From positions 1,550,001-1,614,000 of the forward strand of contig OW203991.1 in assembly GCA_934047225.1 (NCBI GenBank): 64,000 bases of DNA, written 5' to 3'. A program made the position numbers and the translations under genes. Position 1 is the first letter of the stretch. The number at the start of each line of letters is the position of its first letter. Shown one piece after another: positions 10,048-20,364 of this stretch. The notes under the pieces were generated by a model. It was not told the DNA's origin, ran no database searches, and saw nothing but the letters and a program-made list of their open reading frames with translations. This DNA is from Ypsolopha sequella. Taxonomy: Eukaryota; Arthropoda; Insecta; Lepidoptera; Ypsolophidae.

Positions 10048-11456
10048 TAAATGACTTGTGCCCGTTTTCAGCAGCCTTAGAAGACACCTAAATGTTAAAG
10101 AGTTGCCTAATGAAAAAATATGTTTTAGCGACCCTTAAGTCAAAACTAACAGGAAACTCTTTGCTCAGCAAAATTTGGTGTTTGTCGTCGCCCGGTACGT
10201 CGTTAGTGAAAACAAGTATTGGTTGGTCATCTTTAATCTTTTGCGGTTAATTTTTGGTTTGACAGGCGTTTTTCAATTTTTTTTAAATGTTGTTTATTTG
10301 CTCTTAAATGTTCTTGACCGAGTTTTTGTGAGTTTTAAGTATAGAAGTTACGGGTTGCTCAAATTTAATTGCCTTAAAGTCGAATTTCATCTTCCGTAAG
10401 GACACTACCGTCGTGACCAACTTGGTCAACTTGACCAAGTATGCTTTAGTTTTAAAATTCGCATATTTTGAAAGAAATTTTATGACTACAGTCTCACGGT
10501 CGATACCATCATTAACCATGTGCAAATTTGTTTTAAATATGTATGTAAACGTACAAAAGTGTAATAAATAATAAAAATAAAAAGAGATATGTACAGACTC
10601 GAACTTTAGGCTACGGTACGGTCTAAAACACATTTCGTTACGACATAATCTTCAAAAGGGTGTCATTCAGTAGGGACTTTCACTGAAACAATCAACATTC
10701 ATACACCCTCTTTTCACTGACAATTTTTACGTCCCAACGTGACAGGTAGTGAGCCTTATCGCCGTACTGATACATCAAGCTTGTTAAGGTCGCAGCTTCA
10801 ACTCCCAGTGTTTTCGTTCACCGTTCAGCAAGTAATTAAACAAATATTGTGATGTGTGCAAATAATATTTAAAAAAAATGTACAAAAAGAAACGGGAGCA
10901 TCAAATTTATTGTTAAATTAAAATCTCTTCCTGTTAAGCCTTAGATAAAAGGGAAACCTTGAACCAACGTTCAAAGCACCGTCACCGTCATAAATATTTC
11001 CTCACCGTTATTGTTAATTTCCCTCGCAGATAATAAATTCACGGAACCCTCCGCTTTTCTCTGACAAACGCACACTTGCCTCGCTTTTTTATTCATAACG
11101 TAATTACACGGTGTGAGTGGAATATAGGCCGTCAGTGAGCCACGAATGTTCCGATATATACATATATATATATATTATAATCTGAACAATCCATACTGTT
11201 TCGTTACTTATAGGAGCAAACAGTGAATGTGTTTGATGTATTTTATTTTACATTTATTACAAAAACCAGTGCTGCTCAAATGAATCCCGTTTTTCTCGAT
11301 CCTGTGGGAATTTCCTGAAATCCCTTCTTAGTGAATGTCTACAAGGAACCTACGGTCCAAATTTAAATTTCCTAGGTCCAGGCATTCGGTCAATGCGTTG
11401 ATAGATCAGTTATTCGATCAATCAGTCAGTTAGCGTGTTCCTGAACATATTTGTTA
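10048..11456. other. Unassigned stretch
   Basis: Short T-rich open frames on both strands near 10.2-10.6 kb overlap each other and show no recognisable motif. A TA microsatellite lies at about 11157-11175. No supported gene. Confidence 0.4.
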
Positions 11457-11619
11457 TATCTTGTAAATAAAACACATTCTTTGTAACTGTTTCACTTTTA
11501 TTATGTATATTACACTAGCGACCGGTTTCGTTATAATAACATCGTCAGGCTTTTAGACGATATATATATATATATAAAAATGGAACAGTTACCAAGAATG
11601 TGTTTTATTTACAAGATGT
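11457..11619. mobile_element. Foldback MITE with CCGGTTTCG core
   Basis: ATCTTGTAAATAAAACACAT...GTAACTGTTTC at the left pairs with its complement at the right (arms about 38 bases). The interior has GCGACCGGTTTCGT...ACATCGTCAGGC, also found in the 16.8-kb palindrome, and a TA microsatellite at 11561-11575. Confidence 0.7.
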
Positions 11620-12366
11620 TTCAAATGTTCCATCAAGAACCAACAACGACAAGTATCAATATTTGTTATAGATTGTTACTATATCATGAATCTTATGCCA
11701 ATTACGGTGTTACATTTTACATATGTCATTTGAATTTTGAATACTTCAAAGAGGAAGGAAAAGAAAATATGTATAATTTACAGCAAAAACATAAAATACA
11801 TTACCAGTGTAGGATAACGTTACCAGTAAGAGGGTGTGTATATGAATGTGTGTTTAAGCATGTGTGTGTATGAATTAAGGTTTTCTAGGATAAAATAGAA
11901 TAAGGATATTGTGGTTTACCGTCTTTGTGTCAAGTTTTTTTATCAAAACGATGTTTGCGTGTTAAAAATTTGTACTATTATGGATGAGGTTCCATGTACA
12001 AACTCTTTTTTTCTAGCACTAGAGACGAATTTCGATGAGCCACGATTTCATGCCAAAGCTGTCTCGGTGGAATAAAACGTTATAATTGATAACACCGCAC
12101 ACAACTCACCTTATACGATAAAAAGGTTTATAGGATTTGTAGCGCAATCCATGGACTGCGTTACTCTTTAATATTAATGTAACAAGATATTAAAATCAAA
12201 CGAAAACACACAACGCCCTCGTGAGAGTTGACATGTGCGTTACTGGCTGGTGTTCCAAGTAGTTACAAAATTTAGACACGCGATAGTCAAAAATACTGGT
12301 CTAAGTCCAGTCCGAGATATAATTTTTGTAAAAATTTGTTTTTGTTTGACTTGCACTATAAACCAG
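11620..12366. other. Unassigned A+T-rich stretch
   Basis: No supported coding or repeat feature. A 97-codon open frame at 11580-11873 begins inside the foldback arm and is taken as chance. Confidence 0.4.
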
Positions 12367-12558
12367 TATAATTATAATTGCAGTGATAATGATATTTGTT
12401 GTGGTGGTAGGTTATAATTATAATTGCAGTGATAATGATATTTGTTGTGGTGGTAGGTTATAATTATAATTGCAGTGATAATGATATTTGCTGTGGTGGT
12501 AGGTTATAATTATAATTGCAGTGATAATGATATTTGTTGTGGTGGTAGGTTATAATTT
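12367..12558 (+). repeat. 46-bp tandem repeat, four units
   Basis: Unit TATAATTATAATTGCAGTGA + TAATGATATTTGTTGTGG + TGGTAGGT is repeated four times with a single change (TTTGCTGTGG in the third unit). Head-to-tail, no spacers. Confidence 0.9.
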
Positions 12559-12697
12559 AATTAATTTGTATAATTACCTAACTTGTGATTCTTCTAAGAG
12601 TTAACATTAATTAATTACAGACTGTAAAAGGAAATATACCATATGAGACAGGTAGGCAACTTGTATAATATATATATTACCTATAATTTTAATCGTA

Positions 12698-12967
12698 TAT
12701 ACAAGGTGACTTTTTGATCATCGTCCAAATTCATAATGGTGGCTTGGTAAGTGATCAGTATCATGGATCAATAACAATTTTGGTGAAATTCGTAAAATTA
12801 AATTTCGACTCCCCATAGTGATTCACTCGGGACTGGAACTGAATTTATATGGGAAGCCGAAATTTCATTTTACGAATTTCACAAAAATTGTTACTGATCC
12901 AAGATACTGATCACTTATCAAGCCTCCAGTATGAATTTGGACGATGATCAAAAAGTCACCTTGTATA
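12698..12967. mobile_element. MITE with ACAAGGTGAC ends
   Basis: ACAAGGTGACTTTTTGATCA at 12701 is mirrored at 12945-12964. The inverted similarity continues inward (CGTCCAAATTCAT, TGATCAGTAT, AATTTTTGTGAAATTCGTAAAAT). Flanks are TAT on both sides. A single related end without partner lies at 17669 inside the P-like element. Confidence 0.8.
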
Positions 12968-13114
12968 TTGCTACATAAATTAAATAAACCTATAATCTAG
13001 TTCATGTACATTTATTATTTTATTACATATATATTTGTTTATAAGATTAAATTTTGACTTGTGAAACGTGTATTTTATATACCTACTTTGCAAAATAAAC
13101 TATTTGAATTTGAA

Positions 13115-13258
13115 CCGAAACTATGACAGAAATAAATTTCTATGTTTGAACACTTGGGAATTTATCCATCGCAAGGAGGTATAAATTAACATTATATCAT
13201 TGCAGTATAGAAACGCAGAAAGAAAAGTAAATCTGGATGTGAGGAGCTCTGAACCGGG
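13115..13258 (-). repeat. tRNA-derived SINE, truncated copy
   Basis: Minus-strand copy of the same SINE body (CCTCACATCCAGATTTACTT...). The tRNA head stops at GGTTCAGAGC and is replaced by unrelated sequence. Confidence 0.7.
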
Positions 13259-13439
13259 AGTAAGAGTAGGTAATGTGTGTGTATTCTTCACTACCCGATG
13301 CTGTATCAGGTGACGGTAGGGCATAATGGTCTTTGACTAGCTTTGAATACACTAGCGTCCTCTAGGCGCCAAGTGGCTCACCGTAAAGTGGGTATCTACA
13401 AATATCAAATTGCAGTACATCGATAAATTCACGAGTTGT

Positions 13440-13585
13440 GTTGAGACCTGGATAGCTCAGTTGGTAGAACAAACGCTCGGTAGGCGAAAGGTCCCGGATC
13501 CCGGTTCAGAGCTCCTCACATCCAGATTTACTTTTCTTTCTGCGTTTCTATACTGCAATGATATAATGTTAATTTGCACTATAAA
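13440..13585 (+). repeat. tRNA-derived SINE with full tRNA head
   Basis: GACCTGGATAGCTCAGTTGG carries an A-box and is followed 45 bases on by a degraded B-box (GGATCCCGGTTC) and the SINE body. It is not a functional tRNA: the arms do not pair correctly. It lies in opposite orientation to the copy at 13115-13258, about 180 bases away. Confidence 0.75.
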
Positions 13586-14868
13586 AATACTTTTTTAAAT
13601 AAAGGTTCGACGATCACTGATGGTGATAAATGAATTTCAAATTGTCGAATGATGGATTTGATAGGCTTTACGAATGCAAAATTTTGCCTTTAAAAATAAA
13701 TTTAAATTATACGGTCGGTGTAGGTTTAGGGTGCTTATGAATAATTTTCACGGGCTATTTTTCACTTTTATATATGTAAATCCAGAGTTATTATAACTTT
13801 TCAGTGTTTATCGTCATGAATTGAAGCTATTCACCCCGCGTAAATCTTTACCCGTCTTGTTGCTTTCGTCGCGCGCATTTTCGCGCGGCGCGCTCTATAC
13901 TTGTCTTAAAAAGATGATTGTGGACGAGTTGCGATACACGTACGTAAGATTAAATATATAGGCAACTACGAGTATTGATAATACTTGCTATGTGCCATGT
14001 TCGAGGAAAAATGTAAATGGCAAAATTGGTATAAAGTAATTATCCATAATGGCTAGGCATTGTGCATAGTAAATATACCTACAAGCATTTTTAAATATTT
14101 GCTATTTGATATATCCTGTGAAAAATGCTTGGTGTAGGCAAAGTTGGAATAGAGTTAATAGAATAGAATGACTTCTAGGCAATGTGCAAAATAACTGACA
14201 AGTACAGTGGAGACCACATCAAGCTATACACTTGCAGTACGACATTAGCCCCTACAGAGAAGAATATAAGATAGGTACGAAGTCCAATGTGTCTTACTTG
14301 ATGCTGTCTCCACAGTACTTGACTTATTCTTTTTCAGTCTCTGCAATATGGGTCATGGCTTCAAAAAAAATAAAACTTAAACGGTTTGTAATGGATGTAT
14401 TACATGTTTTTAGAGAAATTAATTGGTAAACTGAAAACAAGTGTATGTTCCCCGCCCCCTTATTTCTGAAACTGTTGGACCAAAAAATATGAAACAACAA
14501 CTAATTATTATTACGTTAATAATTACGGGGAAACTAAAGCGATAAAAACATTGTTAAACAAAAATGAGAAATCTTAAAAAAGTAAAAATACAAAAAAAGT
14601 ACTTGAAAAAATTCAATATGGGTATCAAATTGTAGGTATTTAAGAAGTTATTGTAAAAATATACAATTTACATCTATTTACTTTTAACGATTTCGATAAA
14701 TCTTTGAAAAACCACAAATAAAGATTACAGGAAAAATATAACGGTTAAGAAATTTATAAAAACAAAAGAAAATCATTATAATATTACAATATTCGTCCAC
14801 ATCCAGGCTAATGAAACACGTAACCCTATGCGAGTCCAATCCACATTTGACCGGTTTTTTATTACTAG
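13586..14868. other. Unassigned A+T-rich stretch
   Basis: No coding stretch with recognisable motifs. A short GC-rich patch (CGCGCGCATTTTCGCGCGGCGCGC) lies near 13870. Confidence 0.4.
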
Positions 14869-15345
14869 AATTCACTAAAATCTAATTAACTGACGAAATT
14901 TGAAATCGATGTGTAATTCGATATTGTAGATGACCTGTTGTACAGTGGTGTGTTATTTTCTTTGTCTTATGTAACACGTATATGTCACAATGACTATTGG
15001 TTTTTAAATGAATTAAATGAGACTTGAGGATAATTCATGATTTATATAAAAACGGCTCACCTCAATACGTGTTATGATCGGAAAAGCCGATCAGTTTCAG
15101 CAGATTTAGACTGCCTTCATCTGGGCGAGTAAAGACGTTTACGCGACGACGTTACGCCTCACACTTCACACACACTTCCCGATCATAACACGTATTGAGG
15201 TGAGCCGTTTTTATATAAATCAGTTTTTAAATGACTAAAATTCACTAAAATCTAATTGTCTGTGACTGACAAAATTTGAGAACAATGTGCGATTCAATGT
15301 TGTAGGTATACTGTTGTATTGTGGTTTGTTAATTTCTTTATCTTC
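14869..15345 (+). repeat. Diverged direct duplication flanking a MITE
   Basis: About 107 bases at 14869-14975 (ATTCACTAAAATCTAATT...CTGTTGTA-AGTGGT-TGTTA) recur at about 15239-15345. The MITE at 15038-15222 lies between the two copies, so a roughly 370-base segment was duplicated, or one copy was carried with the insertion. Confidence 0.6.
15038..15222. mobile_element. MITE with 44-bp perfect terminal inverted repeats
   Basis: The left arm 15038-15081 starts TGATTTATATAAAAACGGCT and ends TGTTATGATCGG. It is the exact complement of 15179-15222. The interior of about 97 bases is unique. Perfect arms suggest recent activity or gene conversion. Confidence 0.85.
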
Positions 15346-15436
15346 TGATAATGAGCAGCTAGAAGGTCAGGATAACATGACATTGGAACCTCTAACGTAA
15401 AAGTATGGTATGACGTTAATACCGTGGAAGCATGGG

Positions 15437-15785
15437 AGGCCGCTCGTGTGGGATGCAACCTGCGTGGATACGCTGGCGCCTTCTCATGTTTCCCAAAGCA
15501 GTAGGGCTGCTGGTTGCTGAGCTCTCCAAGAGGCGTAGATATATGGCAATAGGTTCAAGCTACATGTTTGCGCCTTTTGGGGTCGAGACAATGGGGACAT
15601 GGGGTCCGGAGGCTCGTCAGCTTGTCACGGACCTCTCTTTAAAGCTTGTGGGCACTAGCGGCGACCGGCGAGCTAACTCTTATCTAGGCCAGCGTATAAG
15701 TCTTGCCATACAGAGAGGTAATGTGGCAAGTATTTTGGGCACTCTCCCGCAGGGCAGTGATCTAGAGGCAATTTTCTTTTTATAA
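15437..15785 (+). pseudogene. Non-LTR retrotransposon C-terminal fragment, frameshifted
   Basis: Frame 15437-15520 reads [17 protein letters not shown], then hits a stop. The next frame continues from 15519 with YMFAPFGVETMGTWGPEA, then YLGQRISLAIQRGNVASILG, to a stop at 15783-15785. This conserved tail (VWDATC-D-LAPSH; PFGVET-G-WGPEA; YLGQRISLAIQRGN-AS) occurs at the end of polyproteins of insect retroelements, which I believe are non-LTR elements. Two more broken copies are in the window, at 37508-37600 and 54059-54284, both on the minus strand. One frameshift near 15517 shows it is dead. Confidence 0.7.
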
Positions 15786-16427
15786 TTATTTCTTCAGGAT
15801 TATTTTTGTATTAATTATTGTCTTTCACGTAAAAGTTACATGACAACATTTAAAGTTATGTTTTATTAAATATTTAAAGTTAAATTATAGTTTTTCTTCT
15901 TCTTCTAAATTCTTTATTGCACAAAACACAGTTTAATGTACAACAAGTGGAGTTAATGTTAGAAGCATTTTCTCCCAGTCAACCCGACAGAAAGTACAAG
16001 AAAGTTATTTCACTTTCACTTTCTATTTAACTTTAAATATTTTTATCTCACTTAACATAACCATTCATTCTAAAACAATTGAAAAATATGTACAAAATAT
16101 GATACAGAAATTCAACATACAAACAGTTATTTTTAAATAGCTAATCGGCTAAATGTTTCCTAGCGTTTACATTTCCTGCGCGTGCGCTTATCTAGATTAT
16201 TAGATAGATAGAGGCAATTGTTTATTTTATTAATAGTCTGCTAATGTTATTTCCCTCAAAGACATACCACGTGTTTGTCGTGAATTAACAATTTTTGGCA
16301 ATATACATTTTCGATAAAAGCTTGTTATCGTTTTCTCTATATAAATAGCGATTCGGAAGCTATGCGCTGATTTATATTTACCTACAGTTAATGTAAATCA
16401 TAAATATAGGTACTGTTTACATATGAG
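15786..16427. other. Unassigned A+T-rich stretch
   Basis: Only a short TTC-rich run near 15893 and scattered A+T-rich sequence. Confidence 0.4.
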
Positions 16428-16695
16428 TTACGTGCAACGTCCGCTCGAAAAGTTGAACTTCGATAGAAACTCTCGGACCGTAAGGACTAAGTGCACACCA
16501 ACTACAAAACTAACTTTCAAAACGCCTCGATGCCTCCAGAGACTGTATGGCCATATAGCGAGGTAACGCCCGCCAGCCTGCTGGGCACTCTCGCGCATAA
16601 CGGTACAGTATACGACACAACTGTATGCAGCATCGGTAAAGTTCGCGAAACCTATCACTTCCAAACTGAGTGTGATAATTTTATAATATTTTAGT
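16428..16695. other. GC-richer block, unrecognised
   Basis: Composition is clearly more G+C rich than its flanks. A minus-strand frame runs through it (VREFLSKFNFSSGRC near the right of the frame) but I do not recognise it. Probably a repeat fragment. Confidence 0.3.
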
Positions 16696-16737
16696 TGACG
16701 GTGAATGTTGTTGCTTCTTGATGGAACGACATCTTGC

Positions 16738-17039
16738 AATATTAAATAAAACTTCTTGGTACTCGGTTCCACAAATATAATAATGTTTAATTACCTTTTA
16801 AGTTGCTACTTGTTTCGTCGTTTTACGACATCATCAGGCACTGTATTTGAGGTGTTAATAATACATTTTTGAATACATTTTTTAAAAAACCAAAAAATGT
16901 TTTTTAAAAAATGTATTATTAACACCTCAAATACAGTGCCTGATGATGTCGTAAAACGACGAAACCGGTAGCAACTTAAAAGGTAATTAAACATTATTAT
17001 ATTTGTGGAACCACGTACCAAGAAGTTTTATTTAATATT
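16738..17039. mobile_element. 302-bp near-perfect palindrome
   Basis: Arms 16738-16870 and 16906-17039 are complements over about 133 bases with few mismatches (for example TGGTACTCGGTTCC against GGAACCACGTACCA). The loop is about 35 bases. Both arms hold the TTGCTAC--GTTTCGTCGTTTTACGACATCATCAGGC motif. TTATAATATTTTAGTT occurs just left (16680) and right (17038) of the structure. Foldback transposon is the likely class. Confidence 0.85.
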
Positions 17040-17296
17040 ATAATATTTTAGTTACCTTGTGCTGTAAGTTTGCCTTGAAAATAAATAAATAAAAATTAAT
17101 AAATTTAAACCTTTTGGGATAAACGTACAGTAAATGTATCTTTATGCAGGACATAAGTAGTTGACATAACTAAAATAGTTATACATATGGTATCGCGTGC
17201 TATTATTTTCAATATTGTAGAACATTGTTTTATTCTATCATCAATAGTTTCCGCAGCGCATGCGATGAAAAACATTTTATGGCAAATTGTTTATAC

Positions 17297-17304
17297 CTTA
17301 GGTT
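17297..17304. repeat. Left target duplication CTTAGGTT
   Basis: Eight bases repeated exactly at 19030-19037, immediately outside the terminal inverted repeats. Confidence 0.85.
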
Positions 17305-17451
17305 CTTAGAATAATAACGCCTAGAAACCAAGTCCGCGCACAATAAGTGAAGCGAGTAAAACCAGGCCATATAGGCCTGGTTCGCCGGCCGGCCTGGTCA
17401 GTTCTCAAGGTCAGCCTTTGGTACTAACAACTCTCGGAAATTAAATTGAAA

Positions 17452-17532
17452 ATGATGGTTTGTGCGGTCAATGGGTGTCACAATACAACGGAAAAACATA
17501 ATAAACACTATAACATCACATTCCACCTCTAA
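17452..17532 (+). pseudogene. THAP zinc-finger N-terminal remnant
   Basis: From the first methionine it reads MMVCAVNGCHNTTEKHNKHY then NITFHL and stops. The THAP domain starts with M-x-C-x2-4-C, here C-A-V-N-G-C, and continues toward a conserved hydrophobic-F-H-x-F-P segment, here ITFHL. The stop falls where F-P would be, so only the first 26 residues remain and the distal C-x2-H zinc ligands are absent. THAP domains bind DNA in P-element transposases and in related host proteins. Its place just inside the terminal repeat at 17305 suggests a transposase origin. An exon of a spliced gene is possible but I see no good donor at the break. Confidence 0.6.
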
Positions 17533-17668
17533 GTACTACAATTCACATTATAACTTAACGAAAAACATAAAATTAAACAGAAATAATCGTACGTAATCTT
17601 GGTAGACGCCATTGTATTAAAATGTTGCCAGTAAAAGAAAAAAAAATATTCCCCAAATTAGTACTAAT

Positions 17669-17780
17669 ATACAAGGTGACTTTCGGTAAGTGGTCAGGAC
17701 CAAGGTTCATCATTTCAATAAATAAAAATTTTTCGGGTTTTGTATACTAAATATTTTTGTAACATGTTTGCTTATGTTAT
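17669..17780 (+). repeat. Solo MITE end (ACAAGGTGACT)
   Basis: TATACAAGGTGACTTTCGGTAAGTGGTCAG resembles the end of the MITE at 12698-12967 but has no mirrored partner nearby. Confidence 0.45.
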
Positions 17781-17806
17781 CTATTTTACGTTGTTTTAAT
17801 TTCTAA

Positions 17807-17998
17807 GTGGCGCGGCTTGTTGTTGAACGGTATTTAAAAATTCGATTCTTTTATGAATCTAAAAAAGACAACATTTCGCAAATGCGGTCATCTAAGCGAC
17901 AATTGTTTAGAAAACAGAGTTCCAAGGCCATAAGGTTGTTGTGGCGACCACTACGCGGCAAAGCTCGTTTCATTTTTTCAAATATAAGAGAAACGTAG
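17807..17998 (+). pseudogene. Possible transposase C-terminal piece
   Basis: A 63-codon open frame reads LVVERYLKIRFFYESKKDN, then a basic stretch with SSKRQLFRKQSSKAIR. Its R-basic, lysine-rich ending is reminiscent of the C-terminus of THAP-type transposases, and it lies in the P-like element in the same orientation as the THAP start. This is a weak match by eye; it may be unrelated. Confidence 0.3.
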
Positions 17999-18189
17999 TT
18001 ACTCAACATGTTTTTTTATTCACCCCACCTGCCACATTTCAAGTTTATAGAATTGCTCCATAGTTCCGAAGATTCCCGCTCAGTATTAGACACTTGAAAT
18101 TCTATACATACATCACTACCGTATCAGACTACTCCTTCTACCCAAACAACCATGTCAGTGAGTCACTGTTTTGTAGTTCTATATAATAC

Positions 18190-18560
18190 TAGCTGACCCG
18201 GCGAACTTCGTTCCGCCTAACAGTCTAATAATATCGTGTTTACTTTAGTTAAACTTAATTTAGGATTTCATTAAGGTAATAACATTAATACGACTTTTTT
18301 GCAAATACAGAAATGTTTTTTTGCTTGCCATTGCGAAAGAAGAATGGTAGGGACCCATGAAGTTTCGGTACCGTTTTTAGGCTTAGCGTAGAGTATTGAA
18401 TATATGCAGAAATAATAGTTCTTGGAATAACTAAGCGATTTTTAAAACTTGGGGTTTAGATGTCAGAACGCTAGATAAATAGGTTTCTTTTATATGCATA
18501 GTTTTGTCAACAGATGGCACCATATGCTGTTTGCATTCGTAAAATTAATTAATTAATTTA
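18190..18560 (+). repeat. Lepidopteran GCTGACCCGGCGAACTTCG repeat
   Basis: CTAGCTGACCCGGCGAACTTCGTTCCGCC is the recognisable beginning of an abundant lepidopteran repeat. The 3' boundary here is uncertain. A related element with its 3' end is at 60585-61036. Confidence 0.6.
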
Positions 18561-19029
18561 TTGTTATTCGATAATTTATCCGATATTTTATTAATTATTC
18601 TGCTATTCGGAGCGGATAAGAATACATCAAAAAAGAGATAACTAACATCGATCCAGCCGATCTTGAGTTATAAGTGGTGTAACTAACACGACTTTGTTTT
18701 ATATATTTAGATATGTTAAATAATGTAAATACCGTTATATATTAATTCGTGCTTATATGGGCATATAATGTATACTGATTCCAACACTATAATAAACTGC
18801 GCTGTGTAATGTATATACCAAGAAATAATAATTCCGAGTCGTTAAGTAACAGTTCCAATTTCCCTACTTTAGGGAAAATGCGTACTCCACTAGCAACATT
18901 GTTTATGCGCTTGTGTGCGTGTCAGCAAACGTAGCTACATGATGCTTACGCCCACATGAATCATCTTTTTGCCTCACTTTGGAGAGATCGGTTGAAGGAA
19001 ACTATCATTCTAGGCGTTATTATTCTAAG

Positions 19030-19240
19030 CTTAGGTTACATTATTGAAGTTTTAATAGGGATGCCTAAATAAATGTAGCCTATCTTACTGAAGGACAATG
19101 TAGCATTCTAATTATGAAAGAAGTTTTGAAATCGATAAAGTAGTTTTTGAGTTTATTCGTTACAAACATACAAAAATACAAATCTTTCCTGTTTATAATA
19201 TTTGTGTAGATAGATTACTGTAGATTGCGTTTGTGTAGAG
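19030..19240 (+). repeat. Right target duplication and 3' end of a lepidopteran repeat
   Basis: CTTAGGTT at 19030-19037 is the right duplication of the P-like element. After it, CAAACATACAAAAATACAAATCTTTCCTGTTTATAATATTTGTG resembles the 3' end of the TTTATAATATTAGTG repeat class. This suggests the P-like element inserted into an older repeat. Confidence 0.5.
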
Positions 19241-20250
19241 CAGTTATAAACACTGGCAATTTTGAAGCCACACTCAGTTAAAATATAGTAGCTGGGTACA
19301 TGTTAATAACAGGGCTTTACAAAATTATAACAGGAATCTTACCTTATCATTTATTAAAATATTTTAGCTATACTCAATTATTTATTAATATTAACAGAAT
19401 AAAAATAAAAAATAAAAAAGTTTAAGTATTTATTTTAAGGCATTACGGTTTTGTGAAAAAGAAAGAACGAGAGGTGTCATGGGACACTCGGTTAGAACGA
19501 AGTTCCTTTCGCTACTGACGCGCACGCCACACGTCTATACTGCAATAATATACTATCATAGACATAGCAAACACATATTGTAGTGACCCAAAGTGTAGCG
19601 ACGGTCGAAGCCTTCCACTTTTTTCGTCCTAGCTCTCATTCGCAGTCTGGAGTCTCACGTACTATAAGGGATTGTTTCAAAACTCATATCGCCGTGTTAT
19701 ACGAGCTATTTTACAATATCACAACAATTGTGAATTAATTTTATCGCTTTTACTTTCATAACACCCATATTTCGGGTTCGTACGCATGAGAAATAATTCA
19801 ATAACCCGCTTACATTTCACAAATTTCATAAAACCAAAGACACGGGCGGGGCGTGCGAACTGATTAAAAATTAATGATATTACGTCGTAAAAATTTAACC
19901 TTCTTGACGCCTTGGGGCGTTGGGGAAATGCGTTTGGAAAATATATGCGTATATGGGGCTGTAAAAATGTTATGGTATTTGGAGAGACCGAGGAGAGTGT
20001 ATGAAAGAAGTCATGTCAATACTCGTATAGAATTTTAATGATGTATTATTTCATTTTCTGAAATGGAACGTGGCTAAAGTTTAATTTCGTGTTCTGAAAT
20101 GGAACGTTATAAACGTTTATAACTTGAAAGAGGGGAGCCACATGATGAGAGTCGATACAGTGTTTCCATCTATTGCACATCGACAAACGTGATATCCTTG
20201 AGAGCGCAAGTAGGATAGATAGACGCTGTATCTCTGGCACGTGCTAGTTA
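19241..20250. other. Unassigned stretch
   Basis: GTCATGGGACACTCGGTTAGAACGAAGTTCC near 19477 resembles a repeat at 46208-46245. Otherwise nothing supported; no coding motif. Confidence 0.4.
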
Positions 20251-20254
20251 CACA
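20251..20254. repeat. Left target duplication CACA
   Basis: CACA immediately precedes LTR1 and is repeated immediately after LTR3 at 36043-36046. Four bases fits the 4-6 bp duplications made by retroviral-type integrases. Confidence 0.75.
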
Positions 20255-20364
20255 TGTTAGCTATTACAGGTTTTTATTACATGTATTTGTTATTTTAAAT
20301 AATCATAGTCAAGTAAGGATATTCATTGTGAGACAGCTGGCAACACACAGCTGTCAATTGGCAG

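Larger units (their letters stand above)
17305..19029. mobile_element. P-superfamily-like DNA transposon, deletion derivative
   Basis: CTTAGAATAATAACGCCTAG at 17305-17324 is repeated as its exact complement at 19010-19029. Both ends are bounded by the 8-bp direct duplication CTTAGGTT. A THAP-domain start lies 128 bases inside the left end (17452). THAP DNA-binding domain plus 8-bp target duplication is the known combination for P elements. At 1725 bp and with no complete transposase it is non-autonomous. It contains later insertions: a MITE end at 17669 and a lepidopteran repeat starting near 18191. A hAT origin also gives 8-bp duplications but does not normally start with a THAP domain. Confidence 0.7.

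Noticed and set aside
10175..10633. Overlapping open frames on both strands, one hydrophobic
   Set aside because: T-rich sequence read in one strand gives Phe/Leu/Val-rich peptides by composition. No motif and no start context.
13440..13515. tRNA gene
   Set aside because: A-box is good, but the B-box is degraded, arms do not pair and the sequence continues into a SINE body shared by other copies.
17305..19029. hAT assignment for the 1.7-kb element
   Set aside because: The 8-bp duplication fits hAT too, but the ends lack the CAG start seen in the local hAT and the THAP start favours the P superfamily.
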